The position numbers were made by a program, and so were the translations under genes. 48,449 nt of DNA, from assembly GCA_965367295.1 (NCBI GenBank), contig CBDUHN010000026.1, positions 1-48,449 of the forward strand, given 5' to 3'. The notes below the pieces were generated by a model that was given only the letters and a program-made list of their open reading frames with translations, made no database searches and was not told where the DNA came from. Each line of letters opens with the position of its first letter. The first letter of the stretch is position 1. Shown in pieces: positions 16,161-25,900 of this stretch. The DNA is from JAIVHA01 sp965367295. Lineage in GTDB: Bacteria; Pseudomonadota; Gammaproteobacteria; DSM-19610.

Positions 16161-17618
16161 TCAACCCAGCCCACCGATACAGCGATACTTGATCTCCAGG
16201 TAATCCTCGATTCCGTATTTGGAGCCTTCCCGGCCGTATCCCGATTCCTTGACGCCCCCGAAAGGAGCCACCTCGGTGGAAATGATGCCTTCGTTGATAC
16301 CAACGATGCCGTATTCCAGGGCATCGGCTACGCGCCACACCCGGCCGATATCACGGGCATAGAAATAGGCCGCCAATCCGAACTCGGTGTCGTTGGCCAT
16401 CTGAATGGCCTCTTCCTCACTGCTGAATTTGAATACCGGCGCCAATGGCCCGAAGGTCTCCTCGCGGGCACAGGCCATGGCCGGTGTCACATCGGCCAGC
16501 ACCGTGGGCTGGAAGAAGTTACCGCCCTTCTCGTGGCGCTTGCCGCCGATGACCAGTCGCGCGCCCTTGTCGAGGGCGTCCTGGATGTGCAGTTCCACCT
16601 TCTCTATCGCAGCACCATTGATCAACGGCCCCAGCTGGACACCATCATCCAGACCAGAGCCCACCTGCAATTCCGCCACCGCCTGGCCGAGACGTTCCAC
16701 AAAGGCATCGTAGATCCCCTCCTGCACCAGCAGACGATTGGCACAGACACAGGTCTGGCCGGCATTGCGATATTTGGAGGCCATCGCCCCCTTCACCGCC
16801 GCCTCCAGGTCGGCATCGTCAAAGACGATGAAAGGTGCATTACCACCCAGTTCCAGGGACAGTTTTTTCACCGTATCGGCACAATTGTGGATCAGCAGTT
16901 TGCCCACTGGCGTCGAGCCAGTGAAGGTAAGTTTGCGCACCAGCGGATTGGCGCACAGTTCATCTCCCACCACCGCGGCCCGGCCCGTGGTCACCACATT
17001 AAACACGCCATCCGGAATACCGGCACGATCCGCCAGCTCTGCCAGCGCCAGCGCCGACAGGGGCGTTGCTTCCGCCGGCTTGCACACCACGGTGCAGCCG
17101 GCCGCCAGGGCCGGCGCCACCTTGCGGGTAATCATCGCATTGGGGAAATTCCAGGGCGTAATCGCGGCCACCACACCAATCGGTTCCTTGGTCACCAGGA
17201 TACGGCGATCGGCCAGTGGCGGGGGGATCACATCGCCATAGATGCGTTTGCCCTCCTCCGCGAACCATTCGATAAAGGACGCGCCATAGGCGATTTCGCC
17301 GCGAGCCTCGGCCAGTGGCTTGCCCATCTCCAGCGTCAGCAACCGTGCCAGGTCTTCCTGATGCTCCATGATCAGGTTGAACCAGTGACGCAGGAGACCC
17401 GCACGCTCCTTGGCGGTCTTCGCCCGCCAGGCCGGAAGTGCCGCCTGTGCCGCCTCGATTGCCCGGCGGGTCTCTGCCGCCCCACAATCCGGCACCTGGG
17501 CAATCTGTTCACCATTGGCAGGATTGCGCACCGGGTGATGAGCACTGGCATCGGCATCCACCCAGTCACCGTTGATATAGGCCTGCTGTCGAAACAGGTA
17601 ATGGTCATGCAATTCCAT
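16161..17618 (-). CDS. gabD: NAD(P)-dependent aldehyde dehydrogenase, succinate-semialdehyde type
   Basis: Cytoplasmic aldehyde dehydrogenase, 485 residues, normal for GabD-type enzymes. Key features are TPWNFPNAMITRK (cofactor site, about 153-165), FTGSTPVGK, catalytic Glu in SLELGGNAPF (about 257) and catalytic Cys in NAGQTCVCANR (about 291). The C-terminal PFGGVKESGYGREGSKYGIE is characteristic of succinate-semialdehyde dehydrogenases. A strong AGGAGAG precedes the ATG. No gabT is nearby, so the physiological aldehyde is not certain. Confidence 0.88.
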   Translation of the reverse strand: MELHDHYLFRQQAYINGDWVDADASAHHPVRNPANGEQIAQVPDCGAAETRRAIEAAQAALPAWRAKTAKERAGLLRHWFNLIMEHQEDLARLLTLEMGKPLAEARGEIAYGASFIEWFAEEGKRIYGDVIPPPLADRRILVTKEPIGVVAAITPWNFPNAMITRKVAPALAAGCTVVCKPAEATPLSALALAELADRAGIPDGVFNVVTTGRAAVVGDELCANPLVRKLTFTGSTPVGKLLIHNCADTVKKLSLELGGNAPFIVFDDADLEAAVKGAMASKYRNAGQTCVCANRLLVQEGIYDAFVERLGQAVAELQVGSGLDDGVQLGPLINGAAIEKVELHIQDALDKGARLVIGGKRHEKGGNFFQPTVLADVTPAMACAREETFGPLAPVFKFSSEEEAIQMANDTEFGLAAYFYARDIGRVWRVADALEYGIVGINEGIISTEVAPFGGVKESGYGREGSKYGIEDYLEIKYRCIGGLG

Positions 17619-17690
17619 GTCGTGCTCTCCTGCTGGTATGGTTGCAACGCACGGACACCCATATGCGCGAATGATTTTGCCCGGGCCAGG

Positions 17691-18404
17691 CTAGGCCGAG
17701 ACACCTGCGATTCTGGCAAAACGCCGCAATAGCTGCGTGCCATAACAACTGTCCTGCACCTCTTCGAACAGGGAAGTTACATCCCTGCCCACTGTGACGA
17801 GGCCTTCTGAATAGTACTCGATATACTGCCGGATGATTTCAGCGCTGAACTCCGGGTGGAATTGTACACCCCACACCCGTTCACCACAGGCAAAGGCATG
17901 ATTTCGTTCCAGCCGGCTGTACGCCAGTCTGCGTGCGCCCGGCGGCAATACCAGCGCGGACTGACGGTGACTGGCCTGCAATGGCGTTACGTTCGTCATG
18001 CCCCCGAAGAGTGGATCATCCGCGGCATCGACCATCCACTCCACCGACACGGTACCCACTTCCACACCACTGGGGTTGTCTCCCACCCGGCCACCGAGGG
18101 CATACGCGAGCAGTTGATGACCGAAACATATCCCCAGTATCGGCAGTTTCGCCGCTACGGCCTGCCGTAACCAGGCTGCGGTGGTTTCGATCCAGATATC
18201 TGCATCCGTCACCATGGCGCCGGAGCCGGTAATGACTACCGCCTGCACCTCGTCATGCGCCGGCAATGCCTCGCCCTCATGCGCCTTCACCACCCTCGCC
18301 TCTACCTGCAAGGGCCCCATACCCTGCAGAATCCAGTGGTCAAAATCACCTTCCACCGCTGACAGGGACGGCAATTTCTGCCCGGGTTTGATGATCAGCA
18401 GCAT
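17691..18404 (-). CDS. Class I glutamine amidotransferase (GuaA-N-like)
   Basis: 237-residue stand-alone class I glutaminase domain resembling GMP synthase N-terminal domains and YfeJ/gamma-Glu amidotransferase-like proteins. Catalytic triad motifs: nucleophile LGICFGHQLL (about 93-101), and GVQFHPEFSAEI (His about 180, Glu about 182). Oxyanion-strand motif is VVITGSGAMV. No synthetase domain is fused, so the acceptor is unknown. It lies 4 bases after the small ORF upstream in a tight minus-strand cluster. Confidence 0.85.
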   Translation of the reverse strand: MLLIIKPGQKLPSLSAVEGDFDHWILQGMGPLQVEARVVKAHEGEALPAHDEVQAVVITGSGAMVTDADIWIETTAAWLRQAVAAKLPILGICFGHQLLAYALGGRVGDNPSGVEVGTVSVEWMVDAADDPLFGGMTNVTPLQASHRQSALVLPPGARRLAYSRLERNHAFACGERVWGVQFHPEFSAEIIRQYIEYYSEGLVTVGRDVTSLFEEVQDSCYGTQLLRRFARIAGVSA

Positions 18405-18408
18405 GTCC

Positions 18409-18648
18409 TCAGTCCAGCCAGGCTTCGAGATAATACAGACGCAGTCCTTCCGAGGAACGGCACGGCCCTATCACTCGGGCAGCAAACTTCTTTTCCTCGG
18501 GGCGGGCGGCGTCACGCGCGGCCTGTTCCGAAGCCACGATCGTCACTGCACCTTCGGAAAACCGATCACGGCTGCGGCGCGGTGCATATACCACGGCAAA
18601 CTGTTCATCCACCACTTCGGTTTCGATATCAATCGGTAAGCGTTGCAT
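18409..18648 (-). CDS. Small conserved-looking protein of unknown function
   Basis: 79 residues from an ATG at 18648 (the frame extends upstream into the methyltransferase gene without good sense there). It reads MQRLPIDIETEVVDEQFAVV at the start, has an Arg-rich stretch (PRRSRDR) and ends LRLYYLEAWLD. No domain, signal or membrane segment is recognised. It sits between the methyltransferase (28 bases upstream) and the amidotransferase (4 bases downstream), so it is probably co-transcribed. The ribosome binding site is weak. Confidence 0.55.
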   Translation of the reverse strand: MQRLPIDIETEVVDEQFAVVYAPRRSRDRFSEGAVTIVASEQAARDAARPEEKKFAARVIGPCRSSEGLRLYYLEAWLD

Positions 18649-18676
18649 CGGGAGCACCGCAGGCTTGAAAAGCCCA

Positions 18677-19423
18677 TCATAACCGCTGCATTCGATAGCG
18701 CAAGCGACAGGCGGAACGACGGGTATCCAGTGCCGGAATACCGTGCAATCGTTGCCGTAACAAACCCGTGCTGACGTCCTGGCGGGCAAATACGCCAACG
18801 GCGTTTTCGTTCTGGGGGCTAGCCAAATGGAATATCGCGGGATAACGTCGTGCAAGGGAAGGCAGTTGAAACAGGGCGCAGGCCTTAAGTTCGCGCAACG
18901 CAGGAAAATTCATCACCAGGATGCCCTGCGGAGCCAGGTGTCGGTCGAGTAATTGCATCCAGTCGGTATCGGCCTCGACGGCTCGCACCGGCTCCCCCTC
19001 CTGTTCACCAAACAGGTCTTCAATGATCAGATCAAAGCGCGGCCCCTGATAAGCCTCCAGCCATCGGCGCGCCTCCTGCTGATACAGTTTCACCCCGGCA
19101 CCCTTTACCGCAAAGAAACGCCGTGCCACCTGCAGATGCACCGGGTTCAGTTCCACACCCACAATACAGGCCGGTTGTAGAAAATGACGCAACTGCTGGA
19201 TGACCGCCCCACCGCCAACACCGAGCACCAGTACCCGCTGCACCATACCCGGCGGCGCGAGAAATGCCGGCAGCAACAGCAGATCCCAGACATTGCCTGT
19301 CACGGGATGCCGTGGATTGTACTGGGTGTGAAAAATACCATTGGAATACAAACGGCGGGTATTGCCCGCCGTCCGTACTTCGTAGAGGGTCGAACCGACC
19401 CGTTTGCTCCAGAGCACCGCCAC
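18677..19423 (-). CDS. Spermidine-synthase-like SAM-dependent methyltransferase
   Basis: 248 residues from a GTG at 19423. Rossmann motif VLVLGVGGGAVIQQL (about 83-97), acidic loop GVELNPVHLQVARRF (about 112-126) and IIEDLFGEQEG (about 154-164) are those of the spermidine synthase/methyltransferase superfamily. N-terminal GNTRRLYSNGIFHTQYNP is similar to short spermidine-synthase-like proteins. No clear aminopropyl-acceptor gatekeeper was identified, so substrate is unknown. It starts 3 bases after the upstream dienelactone hydrolase gene. Confidence 0.78.
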   Translation of the reverse strand: MAVLWSKRVGSTLYEVRTAGNTRRLYSNGIFHTQYNPRHPVTGNVWDLLLLPAFLAPPGMVQRVLVLGVGGGAVIQQLRHFLQPACIVGVELNPVHLQVARRFFAVKGAGVKLYQQEARRWLEAYQGPRFDLIIEDLFGEQEGEPVRAVEADTDWMQLLDRHLAPQGILVMNFPALRELKACALFQLPSLARRYPAIFHLASPQNENAVGVFARQDVSTGLLRQRLHGIPALDTRRSACRLRYRMQRL

Positions 19424-19426
19424 TGG

Positions 19427-20233
19427 TCAATCGATGTTCGTATCCGAAGCGGAAAAGATCCGGTCAAAGAATTGCTGCATACGGGTCCAGGAATCCTGGT
19501 CCGCATGGGCATCATAGGCCAGTGGCATGTCAAAGCGTTTGCCGAATTCGTCGGCCTGCGGATTGGTGAAACTGTGCTTCACGCCGGGATAACTGACCAG
19601 TTCATAATCCACATGAGCAGCCTTCATCTCCTGCTCGAAGCCGGCCAGTTGCTCTGGCGTTACGAAGGGGTCGGCACCACCATTGAACACCAGCACACTG
19701 GTGCTCACGGCACCTTCCTGCGCCGGCGTCTGGGTGCCCAGGCTGCCATGGAAGCTGACCACCCCGGCGAGATCCTTGCCGGCCCGCGCCATGTGCAGCA
19801 CCATGCCCCCGCCGAAACAGTAGCCGATCGCCGCAATTTGCTGCGGATCGACAGTTTCCTGCTGCATCAGCAGTTGCTGTGCCGCATCAAAACGCGCCTC
19901 GGCCACCCCCATATTATTCACCACGGCCATCATGAAAGCCTTGGCATCTTCCGGATGATCGGCAACCTTGCCGTCCCCATACATATCCACTGCCAACGCG
20001 GTATACCCCAGCGCCGCCAACATCTCGGCACGCTTGCGCGCGTAGGCATTGTGGCCCCACCATTCGTGAACCACCAGTATACCGGGACGCTTGCCCTCGA
20101 TGCTGTCGTCGTACGCCAGGTAACCGGTCAGGCTGGTATCACCCGCCTGGTAATGCAGCTCCTCGGTATGCAGCGCGGCCCAGACCGGTGCTGCGCCCAA
20201 CCACAATCCGATCATTAGAATCAGTCGTTGCAT
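19427..20233 (-). CDS. Secreted dienelactone hydrolase family protein
   Basis: Alpha/beta hydrolase, 268 residues from the ATG at 20233, chosen because AGGAGG lies 8 bases upstream and a clean signal peptide follows (MQRLILMIGLWLGAAPVWA). Motifs: LVVHEWWGHNAYARKR, nucleophile GYCFGGGM, Asp in NGGADPFV, and His in GVKHSFTNP, the Cys-Asp-His triad of the DLH family. It is probably periplasmic. First gene of a four-gene minus cluster and divergent from fpr over 148 bases. Confidence 0.88.
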   Translation of the reverse strand: MQRLILMIGLWLGAAPVWAALHTEELHYQAGDTSLTGYLAYDDSIEGKRPGILVVHEWWGHNAYARKRAEMLAALGYTALAVDMYGDGKVADHPEDAKAFMMAVVNNMGVAEARFDAAQQLLMQQETVDPQQIAAIGYCFGGGMVLHMARAGKDLAGVVSFHGSLGTQTPAQEGAVSTSVLVFNGGADPFVTPEQLAGFEQEMKAAHVDYELVSYPGVKHSFTNPQADEFGKRFDMPLAYDAHADQDSWTRMQQFFDRIFSASDTNID

Positions 20234-20381
20234 GGATTTATCCTCCTTGAGATCAGAAGTTGATTGTAGCCGATTCACGCCGCACGGAAAGTGCCAATTG
20301 CAATTCCCTATTCGCCCACGGGTTGAGTCGCCTTCCGCCTCCCTCCATATTGATCACACAGACTTCAGGAGGAATCATTGC

Positions 20382-21125
20382 ATGTCCGAATGGGTACAGG
20401 CCACCGTGACCGAACGCCGCAACTGGACTGAGTTACTTATCTCCCTGCGTTTCGAGGCTGAGTTGCAGCCATTCGTTGCCGGGCAGTTCATCCGGGTCGG
20501 GCTGGATATCGAGGGTGAACGCATCGGCCGACCTTATTCACTGGTGAATGCCCCCCACGAAGGCTTCTATGAAATCTATTTTAACATCGTGCAGGAAGGT
20601 CCCCTGTCACCTCACCTGGCCCGCCTGCAGCCAGGTGATACGCTCTGGGTCGCGCCCAAACCCGGCGGTCTTCTCACCCTGGACGAAGTGCCCGATGCCC
20701 GTCATCTCTGGTTACTGGCCACCGGTACCGCCCTCGGCCCCTTTCTGTCAATCCTGAAAACCGACGCTCCCTGGAAACGCTTTGAGCGAATCATCCTGGG
20801 ACATTCTGTGCGCAATCGCTCCGAACTCGCCTACCAGGATCTCATCCGGGAACTGCTGGACCGGCACCCGAAGCAACTCCAGTTTGCCCCTTTCATCACC
20901 CGTGAACCCTGTGGCGAACACCTGGGACAACGCATCCCCAGCTGTATTGAAAGCGGCGCACTGGAGAAAAAGACCGGCCTGGCGCTAACACCGGAACAGA
21001 GTCACGTGCTGTTGTGCGGGAACTCCGCCATGCTGCAGGATACCCTGGCGGTACTGGAACGGCGCGGTATGAAGCGCCACCGTCGTCGCGAACCCGGCCA
21101 CGTCGGCATGGAAAAATACCACTAA
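20382..21125 (+). CDS. fpr: Ferredoxin/flavodoxin--NADP reductase
   Basis: 247 residues from the ATG at 20382, preceded by AGGAGG; the open frame reaches farther upstream but without similarity. The FAD-binding motif is GRPYSLVNAP (about 48-57) and the NADP-binding motif is LLATGTALGPFLSIL (about 111-125); the C-terminus ends VGMEKYH as in subclass II bacterial FNRs. It supplies or withdraws electrons between NADPH and ferredoxin/flavodoxin. The electron partner is not in the window. Confidence 0.92.
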   Translation: MSEWVQATVTERRNWTELLISLRFEAELQPFVAGQFIRVGLDIEGERIGRPYSLVNAPHEGFYEIYFNIVQEGPLSPHLARLQPGDTLWVAPKPGGLLTLDEVPDARHLWLLATGTALGPFLSILKTDAPWKRFERIILGHSVRNRSELAYQDLIRELLDRHPKQLQFAPFITREPCGEHLGQRIPSCIESGALEKKTGLALTPEQSHVLLCGNSAMLQDTLAVLERRGMKRHRRREPGHVGMEKYH

Positions 21126-21182
21126 GCCATATCCCGCTACAGGGATAGCCCCATTTGTATGGAGCAGGATATCATTCCCGTC

Positions 21183-21956
21183 ATGGATCTTTTCGATACC
21201 CATTGTCATCTCGATGTCCGTGAATTCGATGCCGATCGCGACCTGGTGCTGGAGCACTGCCACGCCGAAGGGGTGCGACGCATCCTGGTGCCCGCCATCA
21301 CCACGGCGGGCTGGGATCATCTGCTCGAAGTGTGCACAAGGAACACCGGCCTCTATCCCGCCCTTGGCCTGCATCCCGTCTATCTGGATCAACACCAGCC
21401 GAAAGATCTTTCCGCATTGGAAGCCCGCATTGCCACACAACGGCCCATTGCCGTGGGGGAAATCGGTCTGGATTATTTTCTCACGGACCTGGACCAGGAT
21501 CGCCAGCAGACGCTGTTCGAGGCACAGCTGGAAATCGCCCGACATGCTGATCTGCCCGCGGTGATCCATGTACGCAAGGCCCATGACCAGGTATTAAAAA
21601 CCCTGCGCCGCATTCGCCTGCGCAGCGGTATTATCCACGCCTTCAACGGCAGCCTGCAGCAGGGCCAGCAGTATATCGACCTGGGATTCCGGCTCGGCTT
21701 TGGCGGCACCCTTACCTATGAGGGATCGAAACACATCCGCCGCCTGGCCCGCGAGCTGCCGCTCCAGGCCATTGTGCTGGAAACCGATGCACCGGACATA
21801 CCGGTGGCCAGTCACCGCGGGGAACGCAACAGCCCAGAATACCTGCCGGAATGCCTTGCGGCGCTGGCAGAGGTGCGTGAAATGGATGCCCGTACGGTGG
21901 CCGCAGAAACCACCCGCAACGCCTGCGAACTGTTCGGCATTGAGGATGCCGCCTGA
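21183..21956 (+). CDS. tatD: TatD-family metal-dependent hydrolase (YjjV-like)
   Basis: 257 residues using the ATG at 21183; an in-frame ATG at 21159 is possible. Metal-ligand motifs of the TatD family: FDTHCHLD (residues 4-11), VGEIGLDYF, PAVIHVRKAHD, IIHAFNGS and LETDAPDIP. Predicted 3'-5' DNA exonuclease/phosphoesterase. The closest named E. coli relative by length is probably YjjV. The next gene starts 6 bases after its stop. Confidence 0.9.
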   Translation: MDLFDTHCHLDVREFDADRDLVLEHCHAEGVRRILVPAITTAGWDHLLEVCTRNTGLYPALGLHPVYLDQHQPKDLSALEARIATQRPIAVGEIGLDYFLTDLDQDRQQTLFEAQLEIARHADLPAVIHVRKAHDQVLKTLRRIRLRSGIIHAFNGSLQQGQQYIDLGFRLGFGGTLTYEGSKHIRRLARELPLQAIVLETDAPDIPVASHRGERNSPEYLPECLAALAEVREMDARTVAAETTRNACELFGIEDAA

Positions 21957-21962
21957 ACCGAT

Positions 21963-22340
21963 ATGCAAGACCAGTCTGCAAGCAGCTCACTATTGTTCGT
22001 CTACAACGCGGATACCGGACTGTTCAACACCATGACCGACATCGCCCACAAGATACTGGCACCCGATACTTATTCCTGCCAGCTATGCGCCCTGACCCAT
22101 GGTCATTTCAGGGTGCGGGAGGAATGGGTCGCGTTTCTGGAAACGCTGCCGGTACGTTGTGAATTTCTGCACCGGGATGAATTTCACCAGCGGTACCCGC
22201 AGCAGGATGCCGCCTGCCCCATTATTTTCCGTAACCGTGATTCAGGACTTGAGGTGTTCGCTGGGCGGGAGGAAATCAATCAGTGCGGAGATCTTGCGGC
22301 ATTACGCGCGTTGATCATCGTCAACTTGAAAGCAGGTTGA
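21963..22340 (+). CDS. Uncharacterised 125-residue protein with CxxC
   Basis: Not assigned to a named family. N-terminal LLFVYNADTGLFNTMTDIAHK (about 10-30) is followed by a CxxC in YSCQLCALTHGHFRVREEW (about 37-56) and later cysteines near 65, 84 and 107. The pattern suggests a small cytoplasmic thiol or metal protein. It is closely coupled to tatD (6-base gap) and lies 100 bases before a DsbB-like gene. Codon pattern and spacing support it being real. Confidence 0.7.
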   Translation: MQDQSASSSLLFVYNADTGLFNTMTDIAHKILAPDTYSCQLCALTHGHFRVREEWVAFLETLPVRCEFLHRDEFHQRYPQQDAACPIIFRNRDSGLEVFAGREEINQCGDLAALRALIIVNLKAG

Positions 22341-22405
22341 ACAATCAACACCGTCGTTGATCCGGTGATGGCATACAGTTCTCACGAAAACATTCCAGCC
22401 TGACG

Positions 22406-22411
22406 TATACT
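22406..22411 (+). promoter_or_regulatory. Possible -10 element before dsbB-like gene
   Basis: TATACT lies 30 bases upstream of the ATG at 22441. No convincing -35 is present at 16-18 bases, so this is a weak call. Several short TTGA/TCAA inverted repeats occur just upstream (22310-22361). Confidence 0.3.
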
Positions 22412-22440
22412 ATCCACTACAGGCCCCAGGTACCCGTTAC

Positions 22441-22959
22441 ATGCATCCATTCATCCTCCGAGCATCGCATACCCCCTACTACTGGCTGGCCATGGCGATT
22501 TCGGGGCTCGCCATGTTCGGCATCGCACTCTATTTCCAGTATGCACTGGACTATCCACCCTGCGTGCTGTGTATCCAGGTTCGCGTCGGTGTGCTGGCCA
22601 TTGTGCTGTTGGCCTTGTTCGGACTGGCTGTGCGGCGTTACTACCAGGGAATCCGGCTCGCCCATGTACTCAACACCATCCTGATGGCCGTGCTGACGGA
22701 ACGTGCCTGGGTCCTGCTGGGAACCGAGCGGGGCTGGATCGAGGGAAGTTGCAGCATGGCCTCAGGACTTCCCGCCTGGCTGGCACTGGATGCCTGGTTC
22801 CCGGCCCTTTTCGGGGTGGCCGTTCCCTGCGGGTATACGCCGGTCCTGTGGCTGGGCGTCACCATGGCGGAAGCCTTACTGGTACTCTTTGCCCTTGGCA
22901 CGCTGGTCAGTGGTGTACTGACACTGACATCACTGCGCGCGCCACGTACCGGAACATGA
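22441..22959 (+). CDS. dsbB: DsbB-like disulfide bond formation protein
   Basis: 172-residue inner-membrane protein with four hydrophobic helices (about 14-33, 47-63, 73-92, 138-162). The first periplasmic cysteine pair is CVLC in DYPPCVLCIQVR (about 41-44), the DsbB signature. The second pair is Cys in GSCSMASG (about 102) and AVPCGYTP (about 130). In known DsbB these reoxidise DsbA and pass electrons to quinone. No dsbA is present here. Possibly a specialised paralogue for maturation of periplasmic proteins such as c-type cytochromes. Confidence 0.88.
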   Translation: MHPFILRASHTPYYWLAMAISGLAMFGIALYFQYALDYPPCVLCIQVRVGVLAIVLLALFGLAVRRYYQGIRLAHVLNTILMAVLTERAWVLLGTERGWIEGSCSMASGLPAWLALDAWFPALFGVAVPCGYTPVLWLGVTMAEALLVLFALGTLVSGVLTLTSLRAPRTGT

Positions 22960-22993
22960 ATCCGCCAGGGCGCCCGCACACCACTTCACTGGT

Positions 22994-25900
22994 TTACCCC
23001 TGCGAATATCCCCATTCCCGCCAGGCGGCCATAAGCGGGAAATAGAGCCCCAGACGAATGGGGCGGTCATCCATCAGGCGCAGGATTGCTGCATAGCGTT
23101 CCAGCTGCGCCTGATACCGCAACTGCTCGCGATCGAGAAAGGCATCCAGCCCGCCTCCGCTGTGACCGCCGGTTTTGTAATCAATGATCCAGCGTACGCC
23201 CTGCGCATCCACAAAGGTACGATCGAGAATCACATGCCACGTTCGGCCATCGATTACCCCGGTGAGCGGGTATTCATTGCGCGCTTCCCGGTGGGCAGGA
23301 TCGAGAATCCAGCGGCCGCGATCATCCTGCAATACCGTAACCAGTGCCTCCATGACCTTTACGGTGGCCTCGTCTAGATGGTCTGTGGGAATCGATTCGG
23401 CCTGCAGCCATTTCCTCGCCAGCGCACGATAGCGTTCCCGCTCCCGGGTATCACGCAGATCCGGAATACGTTCCGCGCAATGCTGCAGAAAACGGTGCAC
23501 CACCGTACCCACGTGACGAGCGGCTTCGCCGGCCCAGGTGAATTCCACCCTGTCTTCGGTTTCCCGCTCGTACTCGGGTATCGATATGGCCACCGGCGCC
23601 GGGGCTGCGGGCAACTGCCAACTGGCTGGCAAGCGGCTGATCCCGGTGATCGGCATCTCCTCCACGGCCTGCTTGTCCGAAGCCCCGCCGCTGGTGACCT
23701 GTTGTGCCAGACATGCCTGAAAGTCCGCCTCGACCACCGGCCACAGCGAACCCAGCAGGGTGGTGTCACGTGGCTTTTGCAGCACCGGGCCGTCGTCCCC
23801 CTCCCTGACCTCCGCATGCCCCAGCAGATGCAAGTGGCGCCGGGCACGGGTGGCCACCACATACAGCAGCCGGCCATCCTCATAGTGTGCCTTGCGCGCG
23901 GCAAGACGCTTGAGGTGATCGCTGATGGGGTTGCGCTCCTCTCCCGCTGGCTTGATGGGTGCCAGCAGCAGGTCGCTGCCTTCCGGTTCACGGGGACGCT
24001 CCAGACAGCTGAGCAGTGAAGGGTCATCGGCACGCGGCAACCGCCCCAGCCCCGGCACGATGACGGTATCGAATTCCAGTCCCTTGGACTTGTGAATGGT
24101 CATCAACTGAATCCCCTCGTCGGCCTGCACGTCGGGCAAGGCATACAACTGGGCAACCCGCTGCTCCAGCACCGCGGGATCGGGCAGATGACCGTTTTCC
24201 TCCAGGCGTTCCAGCAACTGGAAGTACACCTCGGCATCCTCGAGATCAGTGGCACCGGTCACGCAGGCCGGACCACCGAGGCTCAACCAGGTTCCTTCCA
24301 CAGCGGCGCGCATGCCGGTGCGATGACGGCGCTCCAGGGCCGCCTGCAGACATGACCAGACACGTTGCAGACGCTTACGGCCATCCGCACTCAATAACAC
24401 CTGTTCGAATCCCTGCTGCAGGATCTGCGGCAGGATTGCAGGGCCATCGCCTGCGGCCAGCACATGCAGATCCTGCAACGTCAGCCCGCACCAGGGCGCA
24501 CGCAGTACCGCCAGCCAGGCAATGCGGTCGGCAGGATGTTCCAGGGCCCGGGTCAGTGCCAGCAGGTCCTGGATCACCGGCCGGTGCGCCAGCGGCTCGA
24601 TATCCACGGCGCGAAACCGCAGGCCGGCTGCGCGCAAGGCACGCACGATCTGTTCCAGATGGGTACGACCACGTACCAGCACGGCGATGGTGCCCTGTGG
24701 ATGCGCCTGTTGCGCCTGCTGAATAATCGCCATCACCTGCTGCGCTTCCTGCTGCGGCTGTTTGCCAAGGAAGGGATGCAGGGTCACCGCGGGTCCGGGC
24801 AGTGCGGCACGAAATGGCACCGAAGCGGCGTAGGAAACCGCACCGTCCACGACCACATCCTGCACAGGCAGGATATGCGGAAAGCGCTCGTTCACCCATT
24901 CCACCACCCCGGCCTGGGAGCGGAAATTCACGGTCAGTTGCAACGGTTCCAATACCACCTGCCCGATGCCACGCTTACGCGCTTCCAGGAACAACCCCAC
25001 CTCCGCTTCACGGAAACGATAAATGGATTGCATCGGGTCACCGACTACAAACAGGGTACGGCCATCGCCGGGCTGCCAGCCCGCGGTCAGACGTTCCAGC
25101 AGGTCGTACTGGGTCAGCGAGGTATCCTGGAACTCATCCACCAGCAAATGCTGTATGCGGTAATCCAGCGCCAGTGCCAGATCGGTGGGGACCTCGGGTT
25201 CACCCAGTGCATCGATGGCCGCACGCGCCATGGCGGTAAAATCCACCTGGCCGCGCTCCTGAAATACCAGCTTCAACTGCGCCGCCGCCACCAGCAGCAG
25301 ATCGAACAGCGCCTGCAGGGTCTGCCATTCCTCATCGGTGTAGCGGTGTGGCGGTAATGTGCGCAGGGCGGCCAGCTGATGCTGTAGATCCGTGTCGTCA
25401 CGCACGGCCTCCAGCCATTCGGTCATGCGCGCCTTCATCTGCTTGAACAGCGTTTTTTGTGCAGCGTCCTCGCCATCACCCTGAGCGGGGAAACCCTGGC
25501 GTTTGTCGAGCTTCCTGCGCCAACTGCCATCGGCGGTAAGCAGCAGATCCACCAGGCCATTCCATTGCTCACGACAGGACACATCTGCAGATGGCCAGTC
25601 ATGCAGATCCGCGCAGGCGGCAATGCCACTATCGCCCGCAGGCAGGTTGGCGGCGGCAAAACGCGCCAGCGGCAGCAGTTCCTCGGCCCAGTGCGCAGGT
25701 AGTACCGCCCGCAATTCCTGCAGCGTGGCTTCCACCATGCGCGTCAGCGATGCCTCCAGGCTGCCACGTTCCAGGCGCGGATGACGGCGATCCGCCACAT
25801 GGCGCAGCCATTGTTCGCGCCGCGCCAGCATGGTGGCGATCAGGGACTGCAGATAGTCGAGCCGGTTGTCGAGATGGCGCACCAGGTGGGCGATGGCATC

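Noticed and set aside
16533..17732. 399-codon + strand frame opposite the aldehyde dehydrogenase
   Set aside because: His/Gln/Arg-rich shadow translation with no domain; the minus-strand enzyme is unambiguous.
22311..22324. FNR-like TTGAT-CATC-GTCAA
   Set aside because: One mismatch, inside the end of a coding region and not at a usable distance from a promoter.
22344..22361. Hairpin ATCAAC-ACCGTC-GTTGAT with ANTAR-like loop (A1, G4)
   Set aside because: ANTAR targets need two such hairpins next to a terminator; only one is seen and no terminator follows.
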